NCBI RefSeq assembly: GCF_040545335.1
Contig: NZ_JBEPLU010000001.1
Location: 744,001-808,000 of the forward strand
Direction of reading: 5' to 3'
Source of the DNA: Phenylobacterium koreense
GTDB lineage: Bacteria; Pseudomonadota; Alphaproteobacteria; Caulobacterales; Caulobacteraceae
DNA: 64,000 nt
Position 1 is the first letter of the stretch. Each line of letters opens with the position of its first letter. Shown one piece after another: positions 17,930-26,297 of this stretch. A program made the position numbers and the translations under genes. The notes beneath the pieces were generated by a model. The model was not told where the DNA came from and did not search any database. It worked only from the letters and a program-made list of their open reading frames with translations.

Positions 17930-19615
17930 CTAGGCGGGCGCGGTGTAGCGGCGCTCGATCATCTCGCGCATCGCCGCTCGCGTCGTCGGCGCATCCTGGC
18001 TGTCCTGCAGGACCTGGGCCTCATCCGCCAGGCCATCGTCCTTGATGGCCTCGCGGAACCAGCGGGCATAGTCGCCACGGTGCAGATGGTGCAGCCAGGT
18101 GGCGTCGTCCACGCCGTCGGCGATCTGCATGAACAGCCGCAGGTTCTGGGCGCGCAGGTTGAGTGCGCCGTCCGGCCCTCGGAAATAGAAGCTCTTGTCC
18201 TCGCCGAGTTCGCCCTCCGCATACTTGCGAGTATGGCGCTTGTGCTCCTGGCGCGGCGGATCGGCGTGGACCCAGCGCGGACCGGCCTTCTGGGCGCGGC
18301 TCCAGAACAGCACCATGTCCTCGCCGGGCGCCGGCGGGACGAACGGAACCGCCGCGCCCACCGCCTTGCAGAAGCTTTCGACCACCTCGCCCGCCTGCGG
18401 CCCCACCGCCAGCAGCACCTTGACCGCCTCAAGCGCCTGGTGCGCGATCTTGTCGGGATGCACCGTGACCAGGATGGCCGGCCCCAGCTCGGCTGGCGGA
18501 CCTTCTCCGCCGGCGGGCAGCATGTGGTGCGCTTCGTCGACCAGCAGCCAGTGCGGCCGCGCCTTCGCCGCCCTCAGCTCGCAGACCCGCAGGATCGCCT
18601 CGCGGAAGAAGCCCGGCCGCTCCTGCACCGACAGGCCCAGCATGTTGATCGACAGCGGCGGCGCGTCGGGCTTTTCGAGAACGGCGAGCGCCTCGTGGAT
18701 CACCGGCTCGTGCTTGGCGTCGCCGATCACCACCGCGCCTTCAAGATCGTCGTAGTCACCCTCCGGATCGAGCACGCAGAGCTGGAACCCCTGAGCTTGC
18801 AGCTTCTCCAGCAAGGCCGTCGCCAGGGTCGACTTGCCGAGCCCGGAGGAACCGGCGATCAGCACCGTCCCCTGGTCCGGCAGGATGGCGGCGTCCGCGT
18901 CCGGGCCCACCAGGACCCGCCGGCGGTGCGCGGCCAGGATCGCGAGCTGGGACGGCTCGGCCAGCATCGTCTCGATGGCCTCGGCCACGCCGGCGCCGTG
19001 GTCCGAAGGCGTCACCAGATCGGCCGTACCCTTCACCGCATCGAGGGCGTTGGCCACCGCCACCGAGGCCCCGCAGGCCGAGAGGAAGGCATGGTCGTTC
19101 TCAGCGTCGCCGATCCCCACCACATTGAGCGGAGAAAACCCCATGTCCGCCAGCGCCGCCTCCAGGCCGGTCGCCTTGTTGACTCCTGGCGGCAGCACCA
19201 TCACCGCCCCCTTGTTGAAGATGATCTGCCATTCCAGGCCAAGCTCCTGGATGGTCTCCAGGACAGCACCCTCGTTGGGCTCCCAGGTCGCCACGATGCC
19301 GCGGCCGACCGACAACGGGGAGACGCCCCGCGCCTCGAGGCCGGCGACGAGCTCCGGCGGCGGCGCGGTCGAAACCAGCCGCTCCTCGCGGTTTTCCGGG
19401 AAGTAGAGCAGCGACCCGTTCTCCGCGACGATCAGGTCGAATAGATCGAACCGGTCGAAAACCCGCTGCAGGTCGGTGAGCTCGCGGCCGGTCACCATCA
19501 ACAGCTTCCGGCCCGCCGATTTCAGCCGTTCCAGCGCCGCGATGGTCGGTCCATCGACTAGGCCGTGGTGGGCCAGGGTGCCGTCATAGTCGGTGGCGAG
19601 CGCGATGAGCTGCAT
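17930..19615 (-). CDS. HAD phosphatase fused to a HerA-like P-loop ATPase
   Basis: A 561-residue two-domain protein. Residues 1-220 form a HAD-IIB (Cof/sucrose-phosphatase type) hydrolase: nucleophile motif DYDGT with Asp9 and Asp11, motif II Thr in VTGRE, Lys147, and motif IV GDAEND at 169-174, all intact. Residues 230-420 form a P-loop ATPase with Walker A GSSGLGKST (255-263), a DPEGDY strand like HerA/VirB4 ATPases (283-288), and Walker B WLLVDEAHH near 356-364. The tail is helical and unrecognised. One chain thus joins a sugar-phosphate-type phosphatase with a DNA-translocase-like nucleotidase. Substrate and purpose are unknown. Ribosome site is weak. Confidence 0.85.
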   Translation of the reverse strand: MQLIALATDYDGTLAHHGLVDGPTIAALERLKSAGRKLLMVTGRELTDLQRVFDRFDLFDLIVAENGSLLYFPENREERLVSTAPPPELVAGLEARGVSPLSVGRGIVATWEPNEGAVLETIQELGLEWQIIFNKGAVMVLPPGVNKATGLEAALADMGFSPLNVVGIGDAENDHAFLSACGASVAVANALDAVKGTADLVTPSDHGAGVAEAIETMLAEPSQLAILAAHRRRVLVGPDADAAILPDQGTVLIAGSSGLGKSTLATALLEKLQAQGFQLCVLDPEGDYDDLEGAVVIGDAKHEPVIHEALAVLEKPDAPPLSINMLGLSVQERPGFFREAILRVCELRAAKARPHWLLVDEAHHMLPAGGEGPPAELGPAILVTVHPDKIAHQALEAVKVLLAVGPQAGEVVESFCKAVGAAVPFVPPAPGEDMVLFWSRAQKAGPRWVHADPPRQEHKRHTRKYAEGELGEDKSFYFRGPDGALNLRAQNLRLFMQIADGVDDATWLHHLHRGDYARWFREAIKDDGLADEAQVLQDSQDAPTTRAAMREMIERRYTAPA

Positions 19616-19653
19616 GGGAACGGAGCGATGCAGCCCGCCCGCGGTTCCATCGC

Positions 19654-20076
19654 TCAGGGCTTGGCGGGGTTCTCGCCGGTGGCCTCGCCGTACTTCATCC
19701 CCTCCAGCTTGAGCCCGTCGGGATCGAGGAAGAACACGGCGTAGTAATCCTCGTAGTACTCGCCGGCCGGATCGACGATCTCCACGCCCTCCTTGCGCAG
19801 GAAGGCCTGCAGTTCGTCCACGTCGGCGCGGCTGCGCAGTTCGAAGGCGTAGTGATGGAAGCCGACGTCGCCGATGCGGTAAGGCCGCTTGCGCCCCTCC
19901 GCGTCAGCCTGGCCGATCCAGAACCTGGTCTGGCCATTGGTCCAGCCGATCGCGTCCTCGTAATCGCCGAGGATCTCGAAGCCGAGAAACGTGAAAAGCT
20001 TCTGGTAGAAGGCCTTCGACTTCTCGAAGTCGCTGACTCTGATAACCAGGTGATCGATGCCGACGACGCGCGCCAT
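19654..20076 (-). CDS. Glyoxalase/VOC-fold protein
   Basis: A 140-residue vicinal-oxygen-chelate protein starting IDHLVIRVSDFEKSKAFYQKL in parts and ending with GLKLEGMKYGE, a single pair of beta-alpha-beta-beta-beta units. Likely metal ligands are the His in DHLV, the His in FHHYAFE and the Glu in LEGM. A strong AAAGGAGG precedes the ATG. Members include glyoxalases, dioxygenases and antibiotic-resistance proteins, so the reaction is open. It is 38 bp upstream of the HAD/ATPase gene on the same strand and may be co-transcribed. Confidence 0.85.
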   Translation of the reverse strand: MARVVGIDHLVIRVSDFEKSKAFYQKLFTFLGFEILGDYEDAIGWTNGQTRFWIGQADAEGRKRPYRIGDVGFHHYAFELRSRADVDELQAFLRKEGVEIVDPAGEYYEDYYAVFFLDPDGLKLEGMKYGEATGENPAKP

Positions 20077-20207
20077 GGGAGGTCCTCCTTTGGCGCAATA
20101 ACGATCGGTCCGCCTGCTTGGTCTCGATCAAGGCTGGACGAAAGCGGCTCCGCCTATGCTATCTGCGTCAAAATGGCTCGTCAGGGCCAAGCCGCAAGGA
20201 AGCAGTA

Positions 20208-21512
20208 TTGACCCTGGAAGCCGAGGCATTCCTGGCGCCGACGCCCTCGCCTGCCACTCCGGCGCGCGAGGCGGCGCAGCCGCTGCGGATCGCCTTCCTT
20301 TCCTATCGGTCCGATCCGAAGGTCGGCGGCCAGGGCGTGTATCTCGCCGAGGCTGCGCGGGCGCTATCGGCGCTGGGCCACCAGGTCGACGTGATCTCCG
20401 GCCCGCCCTACCCGGTGCTCAGCGAGGGCGTGCGGCTGATCAAGCTCCCCTCGCTCGATCTCTACGCCCAGCCGCACAACGGCCAGCGCGCCCTGCGCTG
20501 GCGCCATCTCAAGAGCTGGACCGACACCGCAGAGTATTTCGGCCACGTCAGCGGCAAGTTCATGGAGCCGTGGAGCTTCGGACGGCGCGCAGCGAAATAC
20601 CTGCGCCAGCATGGCGCCGACTATGACGTGGCCCTCGACAACCAGTCGCTTTCGTCAGGTCTGCTGGCCATCGAACGGGCCGGCCTGCCGGTGGTCGAGG
20701 TGATCCACCATCCGATCCGTCGGGACCTTGAACTCGCCCTCGCCGCCGAGCCGAAGGCCAGCATGCGCTGGCTCAAGCGCCGCTGGTACAGCTTCCTTTC
20801 CATGCAGGAAAAGGTCGCGCCGCAGCTCACCGACGTGATTCTGGTTTCGGAGGCCAGCGCGCGGGATGTGAGCGAGTGCCTGGCCGTTCGGCAGGACGCC
20901 ATGTCGGTGATCCATCTGGGGATCGATCGGCAGGTTTTCTGCCCAAATCCCCAGATAACTCGCGATAGCGCCCGGCTGCTGACCACCGCCAGCGCCGACG
21001 TGCCGCTCAAGGGGCTGCGCTACCTGATCGAGGCCTATGGCCAGCTCCTGCAAAGCCACCCCGAACTCGAGCTCGTGGTCATCGGGACCCTGCGCAAAGG
21101 TCCGACCAAGGACCTGCTCGACAGCCTCGGCCTGGCCGACAGGGTCCAGTTCATCAGCAATCTGACCCGCGAGGAGGTGGTCGCCCAGTATGCCCAGGCG
21201 ACCATCTGCGTCACGCCCTCGCTCTATGAAGGCTTTGGCCTGCCCGCGGCCGAGGCCATGGCCTGCGGCGCGCCGGTGGTCGTCACCGACGGCGGCGCCC
21301 TGCCCGAGGTCGTGGGCGAGGCGGGGGTGGTGGTCCGCAAGGCCGATCCGGGCGCCCTCGCCTCGGCGATCGGCCAGCTTCTGGACGATCCGGCCAAGCG
21401 CGAGGAGATGAGCCGCGCCGGCCTGGAGCGCGCCCGCGAGCGCCTCTCCTGGACCCGCGCCGCCACCGCCTACGAGGAGGTCCTGCGCCGGGCCGTCGCC
21501 CGCCGATGCTGA
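20208..21512 (+). CDS. GT4-family glycosyltransferase
   Basis: A 434-residue GT-B glycosyltransferase. It shows the N-terminal LRIAFLSYRSDPKVGGQGVY acceptor-side loop and the C-terminal donor-site motif ATICVTPSLYEGFGLPAAEA with the E-x7-E pattern. I place the start at a TTG (20208) preceded by AAGGAAG; the longer frame has no coding character upstream. It is the first of three overlapping genes (glycosyltransferase, methyltransferase, prenyltransferase-fold). It should add a sugar from a nucleotide donor to an unknown acceptor. Confidence 0.9.
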   Translation: MTLEAEAFLAPTPSPATPAREAAQPLRIAFLSYRSDPKVGGQGVYLAEAARALSALGHQVDVISGPPYPVLSEGVRLIKLPSLDLYAQPHNGQRALRWRHLKSWTDTAEYFGHVSGKFMEPWSFGRRAAKYLRQHGADYDVALDNQSLSSGLLAIERAGLPVVEVIHHPIRRDLELALAAEPKASMRWLKRRWYSFLSMQEKVAPQLTDVILVSEASARDVSECLAVRQDAMSVIHLGIDRQVFCPNPQITRDSARLLTTASADVPLKGLRYLIEAYGQLLQSHPELELVVIGTLRKGPTKDLLDSLGLADRVQFISNLTREEVVAQYAQATICVTPSLYEGFGLPAAEAMACGAPVVVTDGGALPEVVGEAGVVVRKADPGALASAIGQLLDDPAKREEMSRAGLERARERLSWTRAATAYEEVLRRAVARRC

Positions 21513-22225
21513 CCGTCCGCCTCGAAGACCTCGAGCTCAAGGCTGGCGACTGGGTGCTCGATCTCGGCTGCGGCGAGGGCCGGCACGTGCATGGCGTCCA
21601 CGTTCTGGGCGGGATCAACGTCGTGGGCCTGGACCTCGACATGCCCTCGCTCGCCAAGGCCCGCGAGGGCCTGGCCATGCTGGACCGCGGCGAGCCGGGC
21701 GCGGTCAGCGCGGTGCTGTCGGGCGACGCCTATCGCCTGCCCTTTCCGGACGCGGCCTTCGACGCGGTGATCTGCTCGGAGGTGCTGGAGCACCTGCACG
21801 ACTATCCCAAGGCCCTGGCCGAGATCACCCGCGTCCTGAAGCCCGGCGGCCTCTTCGTTCCCACCGTGCCGCGGGCCTGGCCCGAACGGATCTGCTGGGC
21901 TCTGGCCTCCGGGCCCGGCGGCTATGCGGACCAGCCCGGCGGTCACATCCGCATCTTCCGCGAGCCCCAGCTCCGCGGCGAGATCGCGGACCTGGGCTAC
22001 AGGCCGCTGGGCAAGCACTACGCCCACGCGCTGCACTCGCCCTACTGGTGGCTGAAGTGCGCCTTCTGGAGCCGACGCGACGACCATCCGCTGGTCAAGC
22101 TCTATCACCGCTTCCTGGTATGGGACCTGATGCAGCGGCCCTGGCTGACGCGCGCCCTGGAGGCGGCGGCCTCGCCGCTGATGGGCAAGAGCCTCGCCCT
22201 CTATTTCCGCAAGGACGCAGCGTGA
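21506..22225 (+). CDS. Class I SAM-dependent methyltransferase
   Basis: A 239-residue methyltransferase (type 11). The SAM-binding glycine motif LDLGCGEGRH is near residue 20, followed by GLDLDMPSL and the post-I region ICSEVLEHLHDYPKAL. It overlaps the glycosyltransferase by seven bases and the next gene by four, indicating translational coupling. The C-terminal half lacks recognisable substrate motifs. By context it should methylate the sugar or acceptor made by the neighbouring glycosyltransferase; that is inference. Confidence 0.88.
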   Translation: MLTVRLEDLELKAGDWVLDLGCGEGRHVHGVHVLGGINVVGLDLDMPSLAKAREGLAMLDRGEPGAVSAVLSGDAYRLPFPDAAFDAVICSEVLEHLHDYPKALAEITRVLKPGGLFVPTVPRAWPERICWALASGPGGYADQPGGHIRIFREPQLRGEIADLGYRPLGKHYAHALHSPYWWLKCAFWSRRDDHPLVKLYHRFLVWDLMQRPWLTRALEAAASPLMGKSLALYFRKDAA

Positions 22226-23280
22226 ACGCGGCCCTGGACCGCCGCCCCGCCGCCGCCGCGCTCGGCGAGCTTCGCGGCGCGGCCCGGGCCATCGGCGAGA
22301 GCCAGCGGCCGGACGGGGCCATCCCCTGGTTCGAAGGCGGGCCCTGGGATCCCTGGAACCACGCCGAATGCGTCATGGCCCTGGCGGTGATGGGCGAGGC
22401 CGCCGCGGCGCGGGCCGGGCTCGACTATCTGCAGGCGACGCAAGAACCGGACGGCTCATGGCTCGGCGGCTACGGCAACGCCCTGCCCATGGAAGGGCGC
22501 CTGAAGATCGCCCGCGTCGCCGCGCCGGAGCTGAAGGACGCCAACTTCATCGCCTATCCGGCCCTGGCCGTCTGGCACGGCTTCCGGCTCACAGGCGACC
22601 TGAAGGAGGCGCGGCGACGCTGGCCGATGGTGCGCGCGGCGATCGACTTCGTGCTCTCGCTGCAGCATCCGGAGGGCGACATCTCCTGGTGCGCCGAAGC
22701 CCACGGAGGGCCGCTGGACGACGCCATCCTCGCCGGCGCCGCCTCGATCTACGCCAGCCTGGGCGCGGCGATCCGGCTGGCCGACCTAGTGGGTGAGCCA
22801 TCGCAAGCCTGGCGCCTGGCCCGCGCGCGGCTGCAGAACGCCATCCTTTGCGCGCCTCACCGGTTCGACCGGACCGGAACCCCGCGCTCGGGCTTCGCCA
22901 TGGACGCCTATTACCCGATCCTGGCCGGGGTCATGCCGTGGATGGCGGGCCTGGCGCGCCTGGAGACCAGGGTCGCGCCCTTCGTCGAGCAGAGCTTAGG
23001 TTGTCGCTGCGTCCTGGGCGAGCCCTGGTTCACGGTGGCGGAGTCCAGCGAACTGGCCATGGCCCTCGTCCGCCTCGGCCGCCATCGCCAAGCCCAGGCG
23101 CTGCTCTCCTGGCAGATGGCCCACCGCGACGACGACGGCGCCTTCTGGATGGGCTGGCAGATGCAAGAGGCGATCTTCTGGCCCCAGGAAAAGCCGAGCT
23201 GGACCCAGGCCGCCGTCATCCTCGCCACCGACGCCCTGCATGGCGCGACGGCGGCCTGCGGGGTCCTGACGGCGGACTGA
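22222..23280 (+). CDS. Prenyltransferase/terpene-cyclase-like (alpha/alpha)6-barrel protein
   Basis: A 352-residue helical-barrel protein with repeated QxPDGS/QxxxG-type motifs: ESQRPDGAIPWFEGG, ATQEPDGSWLGG, LQHPEGDISW and HRDDDGAFWMGW. These resemble QW-type repeats of prenyltransferase and squalene-cyclase folds and also six-hairpin glycosidases. No DxDD or DxxDD catalytic motif of terpene cyclases is visible, so it may be a binding or glycan-processing protein. The GTG start at 22222 overlaps the methyltransferase stop (GTGA). Its place in the glycosyltransferase operon favours a glycan or lipid-linked substrate. Confidence 0.7.
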   Translation: MNAALDRRPAAAALGELRGAARAIGESQRPDGAIPWFEGGPWDPWNHAECVMALAVMGEAAAARAGLDYLQATQEPDGSWLGGYGNALPMEGRLKIARVAAPELKDANFIAYPALAVWHGFRLTGDLKEARRRWPMVRAAIDFVLSLQHPEGDISWCAEAHGGPLDDAILAGAASIYASLGAAIRLADLVGEPSQAWRLARARLQNAILCAPHRFDRTGTPRSGFAMDAYYPILAGVMPWMAGLARLETRVAPFVEQSLGCRCVLGEPWFTVAESSELAMALVRLGRHRQAQALLSWQMAHRDDDGAFWMGWQMQEAIFWPQEKPSWTQAAVILATDALHGATAACGVLTAD

Positions 23281-23289
23281 AACCTCTCC

Positions 23290-23322
23290 CCCGCTGGACT
23301 CCGCCGGAGCTTCTGCAGCGGG
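23290..23322. terminator. Hairpin between convergent genes
   Basis: Arms CCCGCTG (23290-23296) and CAGCGGG (23316-23322), with an inner CTCCG/CGGAG stem. It lies between the stops of the prenyltransferase-fold gene and the convergent methyltransferase. There is no T-run, so termination efficiency is doubtful. Confidence 0.45.
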
Positions 23323-23338
23323 AAGCATCTGTTCGGCC

Positions 23339-23950
23339 CTACAGCTTCCGCAGCACCCGCAGGCTCTTCACCGCGGTCACCTCGTCATAGAGGTCCGAGG
23401 CCAGGGCGCGCTGGTAGATTTCGAAGGGTGGGCGGCCGCCGTCGGCGGGGTCGGGGAAGACGTCGTGGATGGCCAGCAGGCCACCGGTCTTCAGGTGCGG
23501 GGTCCAGCCGCGCCAGTCGGCCAGGGCCGCCTCCATGGTGTGGCCGCCGTCGATGAAGAGGAAGCCCAGCGGCGTTCCCCAGGCCCGCGCGATGGTCGCC
23601 GAGCGGCCGACCACCGGGATGACATGATCCTCCAGGCCGGCGCGACGCAGGGTCCGGCGCAGGAAAGGCAGGGTGTCCATGGCGCCGGCCTCGGCGTCCC
23701 ATAGCTCGGGATCGTGGTATTCCCAGCCCGGTTGGTTCTCTTCCGATCCGCGATGATGATCTACGCAGAAGAGCAGGCCGCCGGCCTCGCGGCAGGCGGC
23801 GCCGAGATAGACCGCGGACTTGCCGCAATAGCTGCCGACCTCCAGAGCAGGCCCAAGCCCTGCGCTCGCGAGCGCGGCGTCGTGGAGGGCGCGGCCCTCC
23901 GCTGGATCCAGGAAGCCTTTGACGCTGTCGATGTCGATCGGAAGCTGCAT
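23339..23950 (-). CDS. Class I SAM-dependent methyltransferase (Methyltransf_24 type)
   Basis: A 203-residue methyltransferase. SAM motif ALEVGSYCGKSAVYLG lies near residue 35; the FLFIDGGHTMEAALADW and LLAIHDVFPDP segments are typical of the Methyltransf_24 / cephalosporin-hydroxylase-like group that modifies sugars and natural products. It is convergent with the glycosyltransferase operon, and the tiny acidic gene lies 58 bp upstream on the same strand. Context suggests it works with the glycosyltransferase operon, but the separate orientation means separate control. Confidence 0.85.
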   Translation of the reverse strand: MQLPIDIDSVKGFLDPAEGRALHDAALASAGLGPALEVGSYCGKSAVYLGAACREAGGLLFCVDHHRGSEENQPGWEYHDPELWDAEAGAMDTLPFLRRTLRRAGLEDHVIPVVGRSATIARAWGTPLGFLFIDGGHTMEAALADWRGWTPHLKTGGLLAIHDVFPDPADGGRPPFEIYQRALASDLYDEVTAVKSLRVLRKL

Positions 23951-24008
23951 CCGACCGACCTAGGCCATGGAGGCCAGCAAGGAAAGCGGCCGCGTGGGCC
24001 GCTCCCGA

Positions 24009-24170
24009 TCAGATAGCCCGGGCCAGCCGCAGGTTCTCGGGATGCTCGGCCTGGGCGCGGCGAGCGTTGATCTCGACCGACTCCGCGTCGAGTTCCGCGT
24101 CGAGCGCCTCGACCATGTCGAGTTCCGGCTCTTCAAACGGGGAAGCGACTTCGAACAGTTCTTTCGGCAT
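24009..24170 (-). CDS. Small acidic protein, 53 residues
   Basis: A short gene with a strong GGAGGT five bases before its ATG at 24170 and consistent GC-rich third positions. The product (MPKELFEVASPFEEPELDM..., ending LRLARAI) is very acidic in its first two thirds, with the repeated phrase LDAELDAE, and basic at its C-terminus; it probably forms an amphipathic helix. It has no Cys and only two Ser, no signal peptide and no membrane segment. It precedes the methyltransferase gene on the same strand. No family recognised. Confidence 0.65.
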   Translation of the reverse strand: MPKELFEVASPFEEPELDMVEALDAELDAESVEINARRAQAEHPENLRLARAI

Positions 24171-24252
24171 CGGGACCTCCGTGGCTGGGACGTCGAATTG
24201 TTAAGCAATGCTTGACGCAAAAAGAACCCTCACACGGCCTGAAAAGTCCTGA

Positions 24253-24276
24253 AACATGCCGTGATCACGGCATGTT
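24253..24276. repeat. 24-bp perfect palindrome, candidate operator
   Basis: Half-site AACATGCCGTGA (24253-24264) followed directly by its reverse complement (24265-24276), with no spacer. It lies in a 333-bp gap between the acidic-protein gene (divergent) and the oxidoreductase operon. There is no T-run, so it does not look like a terminator. A second palindrome, GGCCAAGCTTGGCC (24299-24312), is 22 bp to the right. The rest of the gap shows no gene or clear promoter hexamers to me. A dimeric regulator site is the simplest explanation. Confidence 0.6.
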
Positions 24277-24503
24277 GAGGCCGTGACGACATCACTACGG
24301 CCAAGCTTGGCCTCATCGGGTTCAGGTGTCCAAAAGTCACCGACCCGGCCAAAACCCGGTCATTTTGATCCAGAAATGTATTGGCTGGGCCGTCGAGAAG
24401 GTCCTACGATCCTCCCGAACGCTGCGTCGCGGTAAGGCGAGCCTGCTTTCATTGGCCGTCGTCTGGAGTCCCGCGGGAGAACGGCGTCGGGAAGGAAGCG
24501 ATT

Positions 24504-26282
24504 GTGCAGCGCACTAGTGCCGAGGGGCCAGACTACTTCCACAAGGTCGTCGATTGCCAATGGGCCTGTCCGGCCCACACGCCCGTACCCGAATACATCA
24601 GGCTGATCGCCGAAGGGCGTTACACAGACGCCTATATGGTCAACTGGAAGTCGAACGTCTTCCCGGGGATCCTGGGCCGAACCTGCGACCGCCCCTGCGA
24701 GCCGGCCTGCCGGCGCGGGCGGGTCGAGGAGGAACCGGTCGCGATCTGCCGACTGAAGCGCGTCGCCGCCGACAACAAGGAGGACATCACGGGCCGGCTG
24801 CCCGTGCCGGTCGCGGTGGACAGCGGCAAGCGCGTCGCCCTGGTGGGCGCAGGCCCCGCCTCGCTCACCGTCGCCCGCGATCTCGCCGTGCTCGGCTACC
24901 AACTCACCCTGTTCGACGGGGAAGCCAGGTCCGGCGGCATGATCCGCAGCCAGATTCCGCGTTTCCGGCTGCCCGAGGAGGTTATCGACGAGGAGGTAGG
25001 CTACATCACCGGCCTGGGCATGGAGCTTCGGCTGGGCGAACGGATCGACAGCCTGAAGGCGCTGCTGGCCGAGGGCTATGACGCCATCTTCGTCGGGTCC
25101 GGCGCGCCGCGCGGGCGCGACCTCGACATTCCCGGGCGGCAGGAAGCGGCCGCCAACATCCACATCGGCATCGACTGGCTCTCCTCGGTCTCCTTCGGCC
25201 ACATCGAGAAGATCGGCCGGCGGGTCATCGTCCTCGGCGGCGGCAACACCGCCATGGACTGCTGCCGCACCTCGCGCCGGCTGGGCGGCGAGGACGTGAA
25301 GGTCATCGTCCGCTCCGGCTTCGAGGAGATGAAGGCCAGCCCCTGGGAGAAGGAGGACGCGATCCACGAGGACATCCCGATCCTCAACTACCTGGTCCCC
25401 AAGGCCTTCACCCACGAGAACGGACGCCTGACCGGCGTGCTGTTCGAGAAGGTGCGGCCCGAATACGACGAGCGCGGCCGGCGCAAGCTGGTCCCCTCGG
25501 GCGAGCCGGACGAACACTACGAGTGCGACGACGTGCTGGTGGCCGTCGGCCAGGAGAACGCCTTCCCCTGGATCGAGCGCGACATCGGCCTCGAGTTCAA
25601 CGAGTGGGACATGCCGAAGGTCGACGAGACGACCTTCCAGTCCACCCTGCCCAACGTCTTCTTCGGCGGCGACGCGGCCTTCGGACCCAAGAACATCATC
25701 TGGGCCGTCGCTCATGGACACGAGGCGGCGATCTCCATCGACAAGCTGTGTCAGGGCGAGGACATCGGCGAGCGCCCGGCGCCGCAGACCTCGCTGGTCA
25801 GCCAGAAGATGGGCATCCACGAGTGGAGCTACGACAACGCCCCGGCCAACGACGCGCGCTATCGCGTGCCGCTACGCGAGAAGAGCGAGGCGCTGCGGAA
25901 CGTGAAGTTGGAGGTCGAGCTCGGCTTCGACCGGGAGCTGGCCTACAGCGAGGCCAGGCGCTGCCTGAACTGCGACGTCCAGACGGTGTTCACCGAGTCG
26001 GCCTGCATCGAGTGCGACGCCTGCGTGGACATCTGCCCCACCGACTGCATCACCTTCACCGACAATGGCGAGGAAGAGGACCTGCGGGGCCGCCTGAAGG
26101 CGCCGGCGCTGAATCTGGAACAGGCGCTCTACGTCTCGTCGGATCTGCCGACCGGACGGGTGATGGTCAAGGACGAGGACGTCTGCCTGCACTGCGGCCT
26201 CTGCGCCGAGCGCTGCCCGACCGGAGCCTGGGACATGCAGAAGTTCCTGCTCGAAATGACCCATGCGGGGGGATGCCGATGA
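24504..26282 (+). CDS. FAD/4Fe-4S oxidoreductase subunit (glutamate-synthase-small-subunit-like)
   Basis: A 592-residue electron-transfer protein. An N-terminal cysteine domain (CQWACPAHTPVPEY, then CDRPCEPACRR) of the Fer4_20 type is followed by a two-dinucleotide-binding flavoprotein (VALVGAGPASL for FAD, VIVLGGGNTAMDC for NAD(P)), and by two C-terminal 4Fe-4S motifs (CIECDACVDICPTDC and CLHCGLCAERCP). It should pass electrons between the 2-oxoacid oxidoreductase encoded next and NAD(P)H or a quinone-linked carrier. The start is the GTG at 24504 after GGAAGGAAG. First gene of the operon. Confidence 0.88.
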   Translation: MQRTSAEGPDYFHKVVDCQWACPAHTPVPEYIRLIAEGRYTDAYMVNWKSNVFPGILGRTCDRPCEPACRRGRVEEEPVAICRLKRVAADNKEDITGRLPVPVAVDSGKRVALVGAGPASLTVARDLAVLGYQLTLFDGEARSGGMIRSQIPRFRLPEEVIDEEVGYITGLGMELRLGERIDSLKALLAEGYDAIFVGSGAPRGRDLDIPGRQEAAANIHIGIDWLSSVSFGHIEKIGRRVIVLGGGNTAMDCCRTSRRLGGEDVKVIVRSGFEEMKASPWEKEDAIHEDIPILNYLVPKAFTHENGRLTGVLFEKVRPEYDERGRRKLVPSGEPDEHYECDDVLVAVGQENAFPWIERDIGLEFNEWDMPKVDETTFQSTLPNVFFGGDAAFGPKNIIWAVAHGHEAAISIDKLCQGEDIGERPAPQTSLVSQKMGIHEWSYDNAPANDARYRVPLREKSEALRNVKLEVELGFDRELAYSEARRCLNCDVQTVFTESACIECDACVDICPTDCITFTDNGEEEDLRGRLKAPALNLEQALYVSSDLPTGRVMVKDEDVCLHCGLCAERCPTGAWDMQKFLLEMTHAGGCR

Positions 26283-26297
26283 TGAGCAGGCCTTCAG

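Noticed and set aside
24009..24170. The small acidic protein as a RiPP precursor for the nearby methyltransferases
   Set aside because: No Cys, few Ser/Thr, no leader/core boundary, and no radical-SAM, LanM, YcaO or protease genes nearby. It remains a small protein of unknown role.
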